Source of the DNA: Micromonospora sp. NBC_01813
GTDB taxonomy: Bacteria; Actinomycetota; Actinomycetes; Mycobacteriales; Micromonosporaceae
Assembly (NCBI RefSeq): GCF_035917335.1
Contig: NZ_CP109067.1
Location: forward strand, 7,501,001 to 7,565,000
Length of the DNA stretch: 64,000 nucleotides
Direction: 5' to 3'
Below the pieces are notes generated by a model, which did no database searches, was not told the origin of the DNA, and saw only the letters and a list, made by a program, of their open reading frames with translations. The translations under genes were made by a program, and so were the position numbers. Positions 25,143-33,947 of this stretch are shown one piece after another. Positions within the stretch are counted from its first letter, which is position 1. The number at the start of each line of letters is the position of its first letter.

Positions 25143-25706
25143 GTGAATCCAGCCCCGGCGGACGATGAAATGAAGATGACATTGGAGGCCTACGCCGACA
25201 CGATCCTGCCCGGGGAGAAACGCTGGCCCGAGGACCATGCCGTGGCCGGGGTCTCCGTCGGTGGGGGTTCCGCCGCTGGCGGCGCGTTCGAGGTGCTGCG
25301 CAGCCCGGAGGGCGGCATGGAGCCGATCCTGGAGACACTCGCCGATCAACTCAACGAGCACGCCGTGCGGTTCGCCGCAGAGCGTGGCCTCGTACCCGAT
25401 CCGACGTTGCCTCCGTTCGTGGCTCTGGCCTACCCCGAGCGGGTCGCGCTCATCCAGGAACTCACCGCCACCGGGCACGGCGAACGGGAGCTCTGGGTGA
25501 GCCTGGCGATGTTCAGCACGATCGCCTTCGACTCCGCCTCCCACCTGCCCACCCTGGAGGCCCTCGCCACCGGCCATCCGGGACTGGCCACGCTCGGCTA
25601 CTTCCCGCCGGACGCCGACGGGCTCTGGCGGTTCCCCGCCTACTCGTACGGGCGACCGCTGGCCCGTCCGCATCCCGACACGACACCTTCAGGGAGCCCG
25701 GCATGA
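25143..25706 (+). CDS. DUF5987-like protein, small partner of the GMC oxidoreductase
   Basis: 187 aa from GTG 25143, five bases after an excellent ribosome site (aggagga, 25131-25137). It resembles the DUF5987/gluconate-2-dehydrogenase subunit-3-like proteins that precede GMC oxidoreductases: MTLEAYADTILPGEKRWPEDHAVAG at the N-terminus and a helical body ending WRFPAYSYGRPLARP. No Tat or Sec signal is evident. It overlaps the GMC gene by ATGA, so the two are made together and probably form one enzyme complex. A role in enediyne core oxidation is inference from position. Confidence 0.72.
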   Translation: MNPAPADDEMKMTLEAYADTILPGEKRWPEDHAVAGVSVGGGSAAGGAFEVLRSPEGGMEPILETLADQLNEHAVRFAAERGLVPDPTLPPFVALAYPERVALIQELTATGHGERELWVSLAMFSTIAFDSASHLPTLEALATGHPGLATLGYFPPDADGLWRFPAYSYGRPLARPHPDTTPSGSPA

Positions 25707-27355
25707 GCAGCATCGAGAGCACCGACGTCCTGGTGATCGGCAGTGGCTTCGGCGGCGCGATCACGGCGTACCACCTCGCCGCCGGCGGTGCCCGGGTGAC
25801 GATCTTGGAGCGTGGACCGTGGCTCAACGGCACCGACTTCGACCAGGACTTCAAGTTCGGATCGTCGACCACCCGGGCGTTCGACTTCGTCATCGGTGAC
25901 GGCATGAGCGTGCTGGGCGGCAACTGCGTCGGCGGGGGCAGCGTCGTCTACTTCGCCGCGATGCCGCGGGCGCCGCGGTTCGTCTTCGAACGCCACGGCA
26001 GCATCGGCCGGCGGATGTGGCCGTCGGCCATCTCCCGGGACACCCTCGAACCCTGGTACGACCGCGTCGCCGAGGCGCTGCCGGTCACTCAGCAGGAATG
26101 GCGCAACGTCCCGTACGCCGGCGGTCTCTGGGCTGCGGCCTGCGACCACGCCGGCCGCACCGCCAACCCGGTGCCGATCGCGATCGACGAGGACAAGTGC
26201 ACCAACTGCAACTGGATGATGTCCGGCTGCCGGTTCGACGCGAAGCGGTCCCTGCTGCTCAACTACCTGCCGGCGGCGATCAGCCACGGGACCGAGATCC
26301 GCCCGCTGCACGAGGTCCAGCACCTGACGCGTAACGCCGACGGCAGCTACCGGGTGCACTACACCGTCGTCGACGAGGTCGACTACCGGGTCGAGGTAGC
26401 CAGCGGGGCGATCGACGCGCAACTCGTGGTGGTGGCCGCCGGGGCGGGCGCGACCCCGGTGATCCTGCAACGCTCCGCCCCGCACCTTGGACAGATGCCG
26501 GCGGCGGTCGGGCGCTACTTCTCGGGCAACGGTGAGCGGCTGAACACCGCCGTGCTCGACGACGACCGGGTCCGCGACGTGCTCGGACTGGACCGGGGCA
26601 ACGGCGCGGCATACCAGGCGTACCAGATCGGCAAGGGGCCGGCGGTCGCGAGTTGGGACCGGCTGGACGCCGCGCTGCCCGAGTACGAGCGGTACTCCCT
26701 GGAACAGCTCTACTTCCCGCCCGGGTTCGGCACCATCCTCGCCCAGGTGCCCGATGCATCCGGACCGACATGGTTCGGGATTGAAAAGAAGGAAATGATC
26801 CGTAAGTGGCAGTCCTGGTTGACGATCTTCATCATGAGCGAGGACGACAACGAGGGCGTCTTCGGCGACGTGCCGCCGTCGGGCAACGCGGTGCGGCTCT
26901 CCCAGCAGATGCTGTCCCGCGGGCCGTTGCAGTACCGGCCCACCGCGAACACCCTGCGGGGCTGGGCCGCCGCCGATGCCGAGATCCGCGACATCCTGGA
27001 ACGGGACGGTCTGGCCCGGGTGATGCCGTGGACCAACGATCTGGTCGGCGCGTACACCGTTCACCCGCTGGCGTCGTGCCGCATCGGCGACGACCCGGCG
27101 ACGTCGGCCCTGGACGACCGGCATGAACTGCGTGGACATCCCGGGATCTTCGTCACCGACGGTTCGGCCGTGCCCGGCGCGCTCACCGTGAATCCGGCGA
27201 TGACGATCGCCGCGCTGGCCGAGCGTGCCGTGCCGGGGATCGTGCGGGCGGCCCGGGACCGGGGCGTGGCCGTGTCGTACGGAGCGCCTGCGCCCAGTGG
27301 CGAAACCGCTGCCCGGCGCCCCGCGCTGCAGCAGGTCGGCGTACGGCGTACCTGA
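25703..27355 (+). CDS. GMC-family FAD oxidoreductase with a cysteine cluster
   Basis: 550 aa. The N-terminal ADP-binding motif VIGSGFGGAITAYHLAAGGARV, the FAD-covering LGGNCVGGGSVVYFAAM and the C-terminal HPLASCRIGDDPATSALD and PGALTVNPAMTIAALAERA motifs are those of GMC alcohol/sterol oxidoreductases. Three cysteines lie close together at 166, 169 and 176 (CTNCNWMMSGC), as in GMC branches thought to carry an Fe-S centre; a fourth ligand is not obvious. Enediyne loci often encode such an oxidase (E9-like), so a late oxidation step is plausible; this is recalled family knowledge, not shown here. Confidence 0.88.
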   Translation: MSSIESTDVLVIGSGFGGAITAYHLAAGGARVTILERGPWLNGTDFDQDFKFGSSTTRAFDFVIGDGMSVLGGNCVGGGSVVYFAAMPRAPRFVFERHGSIGRRMWPSAISRDTLEPWYDRVAEALPVTQQEWRNVPYAGGLWAAACDHAGRTANPVPIAIDEDKCTNCNWMMSGCRFDAKRSLLLNYLPAAISHGTEIRPLHEVQHLTRNADGSYRVHYTVVDEVDYRVEVASGAIDAQLVVVAAGAGATPVILQRSAPHLGQMPAAVGRYFSGNGERLNTAVLDDDRVRDVLGLDRGNGAAYQAYQIGKGPAVASWDRLDAALPEYERYSLEQLYFPPGFGTILAQVPDASGPTWFGIEKKEMIRKWQSWLTIFIMSEDDNEGVFGDVPPSGNAVRLSQQMLSRGPLQYRPTANTLRGWAAADAEIRDILERDGLARVMPWTNDLVGAYTVHPLASCRIGDDPATSALDDRHELRGHPGIFVTDGSAVPGALTVNPAMTIAALAERAVPGIVRAARDRGVAVSYGAPAPSGETAARRPALQQVGVRRT

Positions 27356-27420
27356 TCCCGCTCGGCACGGTCAAGCCGGCCGATCCGCCCAGCTCGTGAG
27401 AAGACGAGGAGAGAGCGCCC

Positions 27421-28497
27421 ATGCGCGGCTGGCTCATCCGCACCGGTGTCGAGCGTTCACTGGCCGAGGTGCGGTACGTGTCCCCGGTCAGCCGCGCTGC
27501 GGCGCAGGGCCTGGTCGCCGAGACCTATCGGCGAATCGAGCGGGAGTTCGGCATTCTGGCACCGCCACTGGTGCTGCACTCGCCGAACCCCGTCGTGCTG
27601 GCCGCAGCCTGGTCGATGCTCCGGGCCACGCTGGTCCTGCCGGGACGGCTTGCGCGAGCGGACAAGGAAGCGGTGGCCGCCGCCGTCTCGCTGGGCAACC
27701 AGTGTCCGTACTGCGTCGAAGTGCACAGTTCGGTGCTCGGCGGCCTGGGCGGCGGCCGCGCAGCCACGATGATCAGTCGGGATCGTCTCGATCAGCTGCC
27801 CCCGGGCCGGCTACGCGGGCTCGCGCGCTGGGCCCGCGGCGCCCCTCAGCTCCGGGCGGCGCCCGGCCCACTGCCGTTCGCAGCCGATGCCGCCGCCGAG
27901 GCGATCGGAGTGGTGGTGACCTTCCATCTGCTCAACCGGATGGTCAACATCTTTCTGCAGGACTCGCCGATGCCGGCCGCCGCGCCACCGATGGTGCGCC
28001 GCGTCATCCGTCGTGGGCTCGGCCGGGTCATGCGGCTCGCCGCAGCCGATCTGCCCGATGAACGGCAGCCGCTGCTCCCGCCGGCGGTGCCGGCCGGCGA
28101 CCTCGCCTGGGCCGCCGGGCGAACCGAGATCGCGGATGCGATGGCCCGTTCGGCGGCAGCTATCGAGACAGTCGGTCGGCAGGTGGTGCCGGCGGGGGTC
28201 CGGGAACTGATGGGCGAACTCGTGGCCAGCTGGGACGGGCAGCCGGCAGGGCTGAGTCGTCGGTGGGCGCAGGAGGCGATCGCCGGACTGGCTGCTGAAG
28301 ACCGCCCGGCCGGCCGGCTCGCGGTGCTCGCCGCGTTCGCTTCGTACCAGGTCGACGACGAGGCCGTCGCCGAGTACCAGGGCTCGGGTGCGGACGACGA
28401 GGCGCTGGTCGGCCTGACGTCGTGGGCGAGTCTGCAGGCCGCACGGCGGGTCGGCGCCTGGGCGGCCAGGTCGCTGCCTCCCATCCCTGCGCTCTGA
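27421..28497 (+). CDS. Carboxymuconolactone-decarboxylase/AhpD-like protein with CxxC
   Basis: 358 aa, about twice the length of a single CMD domain. The AhpD-like motif is complete at Cys95, Cys98 and His102 (CPYCVEVHSS), preceded by LARADKEAVAAAVSLGN, and a second helical half follows. AhpD/CMD proteins do disulfide-linked peroxide reduction or, in other branches, decarboxylation. A full-length paralogue lies at 45431-46495 on the other flank of the enediyne operon. A good ribosome site (gaggaga) precedes ATG 27421. A redox or thiol role near a DNA-damaging enediyne is a guess. Confidence 0.83.
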   Translation: MRGWLIRTGVERSLAEVRYVSPVSRAAAQGLVAETYRRIEREFGILAPPLVLHSPNPVVLAAAWSMLRATLVLPGRLARADKEAVAAAVSLGNQCPYCVEVHSSVLGGLGGGRAATMISRDRLDQLPPGRLRGLARWARGAPQLRAAPGPLPFAADAAAEAIGVVVTFHLLNRMVNIFLQDSPMPAAAPPMVRRVIRRGLGRVMRLAAADLPDERQPLLPPAVPAGDLAWAAGRTEIADAMARSAAAIETVGRQVVPAGVRELMGELVASWDGQPAGLSRRWAQEAIAGLAAEDRPAGRLAVLAAFASYQVDDEAVAEYQGSGADDEALVGLTSWASLQAARRVGAWAARSLPPIPAL

Positions 28498-28592
28498 CGG
28501 CGCGGTCTGCCTTGCGCGCTCTGACGATCGGGCGTGGGGCGTGGGCGCCGACGGCCGTGCCGCGCTGCGCGGCCGTCGGATTCACGACGGGA

Positions 28593-29621
28593 TCAGGCGG
28601 ACAGCCGTCCAGCGTGCCGGGCGGACAGCCGTCCGGTGGTGTAGAGCCAGCGCACGGTGTCGGCCAAGGTGCGCTCGAGCGGGATGCCCGGTCCGCCGAG
28701 CAGCAGCTCGGTGTCCGTGTTGTCGACCTGTACGCCGTTGGCGGCCCAACAGGTGTAGATCGCCCCGTACTCGGCAGGGATGTGTACCGGGGCCACCCGC
28801 TGTACGAGCGTGGTGAGATGCCCGACTGGCAGCATGCCGGCGGCGGGAAGGGTGAGCGACGGCAGGCGCCGGCCGGTCGCGGCCCGCAACGTGGCCCGGT
28901 ACTCGCGTGACGAGACGTACCGTCCTGGGGCGAACAACCGTCGGGGTTCACCACCGGGGTTCAGTACGGCGGCGTGCAACCGGGCGACGTCGCGCACGTC
29001 GCCGATCGGGAAGCCGCCGTCCGGCCAGATCGGCATCAATCCCCGCAGCGTGTTGCGCAACCGGGTGGTCTGGTCACCGACGCGCAGGTCGTGCGGCCCG
29101 ATCGTGGCCAGTGGATAGGTGATGGTCAGGGGCGCCCCGTCTGCCTGGTGCTGTCGGGCGATGGTGTCCGCCGCGGCCTTGCTACGGAGGTAGGTCTCCC
29201 GGGGGCTGCCCACCTGAGCGTCTGGGGTCAGCCGCGGCATGGTGGTGGGTAGCAGCGCGCCGAAGGTCGAGACGTGGACGATCGGGTCCAGCCCGGCCGC
29301 TCTGGCCTGCTCCAGTACGACGGCGGTGCCGGTTACATTGGTGGCCTGCATGGCCGGGTATCGGCGGCTGTCGAAGCTGTACGACCCTGCGGCGTGCAGC
29401 AGTGCGTCGGCGCCGGTGATCGCGTTACGCACGGCGAGTGGATCGGTCACGTCTCCGATGGCGTGTTCCACCTCGGCCGGATCGACGCCGAGCGGGGAGA
29501 GTGCCGGAGACAGCTGCGCGGGGTCGCGGATCAGCAGCCGGACCTGATGGCCGGCGCGGCGGATCGCGGCTACCGAGTGGGCGCCGATGAATCCGGTGCC
29601 TCCGGTGACTAGAACCAACAT
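28593..29621 (-). CDS. NAD-dependent epimerase/dehydratase (extended SDR)
   Basis: 342 aa from ATG 29621. The dinucleotide motif VTGGTGFIGAHSVAAIRRAG starts at residue 5, the active-site YLRSK (YxxxK) and the preceding HVSTFGALLP serine segment are present, and DVRDVARLHAAVL is typical of extended SDRs of the dihydroflavonol-reductase/steroid-dehydrogenase type. The C-terminus has a short repeat (RLSARHAG, RLSA). It would reduce or oxidise a carbonyl on a small molecule in the cytosol. It lies between the GMC/CMD group and the MerR regulator gene on the same strand, 29 bases from the latter's stop. Confidence 0.88.
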   Translation of the reverse strand: MLVLVTGGTGFIGAHSVAAIRRAGHQVRLLIRDPAQLSPALSPLGVDPAEVEHAIGDVTDPLAVRNAITGADALLHAAGSYSFDSRRYPAMQATNVTGTAVVLEQARAAGLDPIVHVSTFGALLPTTMPRLTPDAQVGSPRETYLRSKAAADTIARQHQADGAPLTITYPLATIGPHDLRVGDQTTRLRNTLRGLMPIWPDGGFPIGDVRDVARLHAAVLNPGGEPRRLFAPGRYVSSREYRATLRAATGRRLPSLTLPAAGMLPVGHLTTLVQRVAPVHIPAEYGAIYTCWAANGVQVDNTDTELLLGGPGIPLERTLADTVRWLYTTGRLSARHAGRLSA

Positions 29622-29650
29622 GACGGACTCCCGGTTCAGGATCTGCTTTG

Positions 29651-30304
29651 TTATTGGTTGTCGTCTTCTTCTCTTGCGTTGGCGAGGCGGGTGGTGAGGA
29701 TGTGTTCGTGTGCCATACCGCGTAGCGCGCACCAGGCGACCTCAAACAGCACTGTTCGTGCCACGAGCATCACCGCAGCCTCCTCTTCGTTGGCGTCCGT
29801 GGGGATTTTTTCGAGTTCGCGACTGGCGATAATCTCGGCGGCTTCCTGATACGGGGTGAAAACCTCTACGCCGTCGTTCCAGCCGAGCAGGCGTAGTGCG
29901 GTCAGCACCTGAGTCAAGGTCGACCGGCTCGGTGCACCGGGGTCCACGCTCCAATTCAGGCTGTCGACGAAATCATCGACCTGCTTCCGAGCTGCAGTGC
30001 CTATTGGCCCGGCTTCGTCTTCCCTGTCGACTGGCACGAGTGCTTCGTTGATAACCCGGCACAGGCCGTCTAGTTGCATGCCGCGATCGTCAATGGCCGC
30101 GACGATCTCCCGGACCGCGGAGAGAGGGAGCCTACCTACAACCGTCAGTGTGGTGATGAGGTACAGCCGGCTCAGGTGCTCTTTTCCGTAATCTGCCTGG
30201 TTGCGGCCCGTCCGTTTACCGGGTGGTAGCAGGCCCTCGCGTAGGTAGAACTTGATGGTCGCGATCGGGAGCCCGCTGTGCTGGCTTAGTTCTGAGATTC
30301 GCAT
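29651..30304 (-). CDS. MerR-family transcriptional regulator
   Basis: 217 aa from ATG 30304. The N-terminal MerR helix-turn-helix is complete (RISELSQHSGLPIATIKFYLREGLLPPGKRTGRNQADY), followed by an effector-binding region rich in helices. No metal-binding cysteines typical of metal-sensing MerR proteins are seen, so a multidrug- or product-sensing type is likely. The gene and its upstream region are clearly AT-richer than the neighbours, a sign of separate origin. It may be co-transcribed with the SDR that follows it. Confidence 0.9.
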   Translation of the reverse strand: MRISELSQHSGLPIATIKFYLREGLLPPGKRTGRNQADYGKEHLSRLYLITTLTVVGRLPLSAVREIVAAIDDRGMQLDGLCRVINEALVPVDREDEAGPIGTAARKQVDDFVDSLNWSVDPGAPSRSTLTQVLTALRLLGWNDGVEVFTPYQEAAEIIASRELEKIPTDANEEEAAVMLVARTVLFEVAWCALRGMAHEHILTTRLANAREEDDNQ

Positions 30305-31061
30305 CGAGCTCCGTGTGGTTGGGGGCGGTCGTATTGGTAGTCTTGCATACGTTCCGGGCCCTGCGGCTACTCGTTGCATGCCGGAATCGATTCAGGCAAA
30401 AATAGTACTGATACGACTTATTTGTTTTATTACTTTTGTCCGTCTATGCCGTTCTTGAATGTTTAGACCGACTTGAACGATGTTGGTGTGGCCGCGGCTT
30501 CTTCGATATTGCTTTAGGTGTAACTGCCAGTTACTATTAGTGACTGGCGTCCGAGGTGTCGCGCGATGAAGGGGTGGTGGTGTCTGGTCTCGTGGCTGGC
30601 GTAGCTGGTGTCACGGCGCCCTGTTACTGGCTCGCCAAAGCGCCGGATCTCGCCCGGATTTGTCGAATCGGGCGCGGTTTCCTCCCGTTGCTGGCGTCGA
30701 CCATCTGTGTGAATGGAATCTGCTATGTCTGATAGGTCCGATATTGAAGGGATTCCTGGTTGTGTCGGGCATAAAGTGGATAGTGGAGATCTCTACCAGC
30801 CAGTTTGTTGGACGTTAAATGTGTCAGGGGCGTGCCCCTTTGCGGGGTTCGTCACTCAAGGTGATCGGGCAGTCAGATCGATTCTTGCCTGGGTTTCGGC
30901 GATGGGCTAACATCAATATCGGCCGTTGGGTCGATGATCCTAGTTGAGGATTTGTCCCCCTGGCTGCAAGGCGGATTTCCGATATGGGGGTCAAGAGAAA
31001 CGCCATGTATGTTTTTCTTGATCCGTCCATGATTGACGGGGCGGTTGACCGTCGCTGACCG
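30305..31061. other. AT-richer divergent intergenic region between MerR and AraC regulators
   Basis: About 760 bases without a recognisable gene, markedly lower in GC than the rest of the window. A small open frame (30725-30910, plus; starts MSDRSDIEGIPGCVG) has no match I recognise and no clear ribosome site. Other contents are the overlapping dyads at 30521-30545 and a G/C hairpin near 30826-30847 whose arms could pair in two alternative ways. The region should hold the divergent promoters of both regulators. Confidence 0.6.
30521..30545. promoter_or_regulatory. Overlapping inverted repeats in the MerR/AraC divergent region
   Basis: TAACTG-C-CAGTTA (30521-30533) is a perfect dyad; CAGTTACTA and TAGTGACTG (30528-30546) form a second one with one mismatch, sharing an arm. 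The AT-rich setting and divergent position fit a regulator-binding site. Confidence 0.4.
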
Positions 31062-31076
31062 ATGGGGAGTCGTGGG

Positions 31077-31859
31077 GTGGGAGACGCAATCGAGAAGGCG
31101 GCCGAGCGGGTAATCGATTTCATGCAGGCCAACCTTGGTGAACAACTGACCGTGGACGACATGGCTCGAGCTGCTCTATTCAGCAAGTTTCACTTCTCGA
31201 GGACGTTCCAGCGTGTCACCGGCGTATCGCCGGGCAGATTCCTTTCTGCCTTGCGTCTCCAGCAGGCAAAGCACCTGCTCCTGTCGACCTCTTTGAAGGT
31301 GGCAGACATCAGTATCCAGGTTGGCTATGCCAGTGTCGGGACCTTCAGTTCCAGATTTTCGCGTAGCGTCGGGCTGTCCCCAACCGCCTACCGCCGCCTC
31401 GGCGGCTTCACCACTGACGTGCCAACCGCAGACCGGCATATCCTGGCACGCCGATCGGTCGGATCCGTTTGCGGCGAGATCCAGGTATCGGACGACCGTC
31501 GCGAAGGCAGCGTCTTCGTCGGACTGTTCCCTGACCGGATTCCGGAGGGACGGCCGGTGCAGTGCACGGTGCTGGATCGGCCCGGGCCGTACGAACTTGG
31601 GTCGGTGCCCACCGGCGTCTGGTATCTCCTTGCCCACTGGGCGGCCGATGACGACGACGGCACCCAGGGGCACACCTGGGTGGGCAACAGCGGCCCGCTC
31701 GTGGTGCGGCCGGACACGCTAGTGCGTGCCGACGTCCGGCTGGCCCCGATGACCAGTCTCAACCCGCCGGTCCTGCTTGCCCTGCTCGACGTCAAACGGG
31801 CCGCGCTGGCGACCACCAGAATTCGTCGGGCGCCGGCCGAGGCACTCCTGTCCCGGTGA
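31077..31859 (+). CDS. AraC-family regulator with N-terminal helix-turn-helix domain
   Basis: 260 aa from GTG 31077, six bases after GGGGAG; the upstream ATG at 31062 (265 aa) lacks a ribosome site but cannot be excluded. The double AraC helix-turn-helix is at the N-terminus (about residues 5-105: QLTVDDMARAALFSKFHFSRTFQRVTG and VADISIQVGYASVGTFSSRF), which is reversed compared with classical AraC. The C-terminal 150 residues (SVFVGLFPDRIPEGRPV) form an unrecognised, probably ligand-binding domain. It is the nearest plus-strand regulator to the enediyne operon and a good candidate activator. Confidence 0.87.
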   Translation: MGDAIEKAAERVIDFMQANLGEQLTVDDMARAALFSKFHFSRTFQRVTGVSPGRFLSALRLQQAKHLLLSTSLKVADISIQVGYASVGTFSSRFSRSVGLSPTAYRRLGGFTTDVPTADRHILARRSVGSVCGEIQVSDDRREGSVFVGLFPDRIPEGRPVQCTVLDRPGPYELGSVPTGVWYLLAHWAADDDDGTQGHTWVGNSGPLVVRPDTLVRADVRLAPMTSLNPPVLLALLDVKRAALATTRIRRAPAEALLSR

Positions 31860-31907
31860 CCAGCCCCGGCGCGGACCGGCGCGGACGACGCTACCGCCGA
31901 TCAGGAA

Positions 31908-31941
31908 GGTGGGTACGGCACCATCTCGTGCCGTACCCACC
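31908..31941. terminator. Bidirectional hairpin between the AraC gene and the P450 gene
   Basis: GGTGGGTACGGCAC (31908-31921) and GTGCCGTACCCACC (31928-31941) are perfectly complementary over 14 bases with a six-base loop. It lies between two convergent genes (stops at 31859 and 32031), so it can terminate both the AraC transcript and the enediyne operon. Confidence 0.8.
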
Positions 31942-32030
31942 TCGTCTTCCGTCAGTTGACCATTCGCGACATGTCCGCCCGGATCACCCGCCAGGCGCGG
32001 ACGTCGTGACACCGGACCTGATCGTGCTGT

Positions 32031-33395
32031 TCAGTCAGCGGGCTCGATCCGCATCGGCAGCCCACCCTTGATCCGCAGCGACAGCATCGGCTCGGGCACC
32101 ACCTGGTACGACGCCGGCTTCACCAGCCGCAGCTCCCGGCTGACCATCGCGATGACGAAGACCGCCTCCATCATGCCGAGGTGGTTGCCCACGCAGAACC
32201 GTGGACCGGCGCCGAACGGCAGGTAGGCGTATCTCGGGCGGTCTGCCGGCCGGGTCGGGTCGAACCGACCCGGGTCGAACCGCTGCGGATCCGGCCAGAA
32301 TCGGGGATGCCGGTGCAGGGTGTACGGGCAGATCAACACGTGCGCGCCGGCGGGAATCTGGTAGCCGCCGATCTCGTCGGGTTCCTGCGCGATCCGCGAC
32401 AGCATCCATACCGGTGGATACAGTCGCATCACCTCCTCGATCACCGCCGAGGTGTAGGTGAGTCGACGCAGGTCCTCGTACGTCGGCAGCCGGTCGCCGA
32501 GCACCGTCACCGCTTCCTCGTGCAGCCGTTGCCGCACCTGCGGATGCTGGTCGATCAGGTAGAAGCTCCAGCCAAGGGTGCTCGCGGTCGTCTCGTGCCC
32601 GGCGAGCAGCAAGGTGACCAGCTCGTCGCGCATCCGTTGCTGGCCCTGTCGCGGATCCGGCTCCCGTCGGGTGGACTGGATGAGGCGGGACAACGCGTCG
32701 TCGCGCCCGCCGTCCACCCCGTCGCGCCGGATCCGGTCGGCCACCATCTCGTCCACGATCCGCTGCAGGTCGCGTCGTGCCCGCCGGAACCGCAGCTGCT
32801 GTGGCAGCGGCATCCACATGGGTACGGCGCTCATCGTGGCCAGCTCGAACATCGCCTGGTCCTGCATGACCTCGAAGGAGTGCCCGATCGACCGGTACTG
32901 CCCGAGGTCGGTGTCCAGCAGGGTCCGGCCGAGTACGCCGAGCGTCAGCTCGGTCGCCTCCCGCAACACGTCGACCGGCGGTCCACCGAGGTGACGGCGG
33001 AGCCGGTCGACCAGACCGGCGGCCTCCTCGGCGACCGTCTGGGCCTGGCCGGCGATTCGTTTGGCCTGGAAGACCGGCTGCATAGCGCGGCGTTGTTCCC
33101 GCCACAGCTCACCCTCGCTGGTGAGCAGTCCGTCGCCGAGCGCCCGCCGGGCGTGCACCAGTCCGATACCCTTGTGGTAGTTCTGACTGTTTTCGGCGAG
33201 TACATACTTGGCGTGCTGGGGATCGTTGAAGAAGTAGAACGGCCACGGCCAGGTCGCCAGGCGTACCGCGTCGCCGTGCCGGCTGGCCGCCTCGCTCATC
33301 ACGCCGAGGCGGTCCCGGCCGAACTTCCACAGCGTGCCCAGCGACGCCGCCCCGGTCGGTCCTGGTGGGACAGACGCAGTCCGCGACGGGTTCAT
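32031..33395 (-). CDS. Cytochrome P450
   Basis: 454 aa from ATG 33395, which overlaps the flavin reductase stop (ATGA). The heme ligand is Cys401 in FGAGPRFCVGNH. The I-helix LLLAGHETTAS and the ExxR pair in VIEEVMRLYPP are present, as is the PERF-like region FWPDPQRFDPGRF. Longer upstream frames are shadows. It is the last gene of the enediyne operon and would hydroxylate or oxidatively couple the enediyne or a side group, taking electrons from a ferredoxin encoded elsewhere. An E7-type role is inferred from the operon. Confidence 0.93.
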   Translation of the reverse strand: MNPSRTASVPPGPTGAASLGTLWKFGRDRLGVMSEAASRHGDAVRLATWPWPFYFFNDPQHAKYVLAENSQNYHKGIGLVHARRALGDGLLTSEGELWREQRRAMQPVFQAKRIAGQAQTVAEEAAGLVDRLRRHLGGPPVDVLREATELTLGVLGRTLLDTDLGQYRSIGHSFEVMQDQAMFELATMSAVPMWMPLPQQLRFRRARRDLQRIVDEMVADRIRRDGVDGGRDDALSRLIQSTRREPDPRQGQQRMRDELVTLLLAGHETTASTLGWSFYLIDQHPQVRQRLHEEAVTVLGDRLPTYEDLRRLTYTSAVIEEVMRLYPPVWMLSRIAQEPDEIGGYQIPAGAHVLICPYTLHRHPRFWPDPQRFDPGRFDPTRPADRPRYAYLPFGAGPRFCVGNHLGMMEAVFVIAMVSRELRLVKPASYQVVPEPMLSLRIKGGLPMRIEPAD

Positions 33396-33928
33396 GTCGA
33401 CATCTCCTTGCGCTCCGGGGTGAGCTGGCGGAACCTGCCGCGCAGGAACAGCAACGGATCCTCGGCGCCGAAGCGCTGGGCGGACAGCAGCTGGCCAGCG
33501 AAGATGGAGTGGTCGCCACCGTCGTAGGTCCGCCACAGCTCGCACTCGAAATGCGCCAGGGCCTGCCCGATCAGCGGCGCCCCGGTCAGCCGACCGGGCC
33601 GCCACTCGACGTCGTCGAACTGGGCGGCGCCGAGCGGGCGCCACTTGTTCGCGAAGTGGCGGGCGATCTTCTCCTGGTCGGCGGCGAGGACCGACACCGC
33701 GAAGGCACCAGCCGACACCAGGCTGTCGTGCATCACGGCCTGCCGACCGACGCACACCAGGACCAGCGGCGGATCCAACGACACCGAGGCGAAGGAATTG
33801 GCGGTCATGCCGTGCGGCTGGTTGCCGCCGACCGTCACCACCGTCACCCCGGTGGCGAAGGTGCCCAGCACCTGTCTGAGTTCGACCGGGTCGGAGACCT
33901 CACCGGATCGTTGATGATCGACGCTCAC
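33392..33928 (-). CDS. Flavin reductase (E6-like, HpaC family)
   Basis: 178 aa from GTG 33928, six bases after a strong gaggagg on its strand. The sequence FATGVTVVTVGGNQPHGMTANSFASVSLDPPLVLVCV is the FMN/FAD-binding signature of HpaC-type NAD(P)H:flavin reductases. C-1027-type enediyne loci encode such a reductase (SgcE6) to supply a two-component monooxygenase. No such FADH2-dependent monooxygenase is visible in this window, so the partner must lie elsewhere. The stop overlaps the P450 start. Confidence 0.9.
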   Translation of the reverse strand: MSVDHQRSGEVSDPVELRQVLGTFATGVTVVTVGGNQPHGMTANSFASVSLDPPLVLVCVGRQAVMHDSLVSAGAFAVSVLAADQEKIARHFANKWRPLGAAQFDDVEWRPGRLTGAPLIGQALAHFECELWRTYDGGDHSIFAGQLLSAQRFGAEDPLLFLRGRFRQLTPERKEMST

Positions 33929-33947
33929 GTCGTCCTCCTCGTGCCGG

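Noticed and set aside
25640-27139. 499-codon minus-strand open frame opposite the GMC gene
   Set aside because: It is the antisense shadow of a high-GC gene with normal GMC motifs on the plus strand; its translation is His/Arg/Gly-rich low-complexity sequence.
30725-30910. Small plus-strand frame in the MerR/AraC gap
   Set aside because: No ribosome site or recognisable similarity, and it lies in a control region; not supported as a gene.
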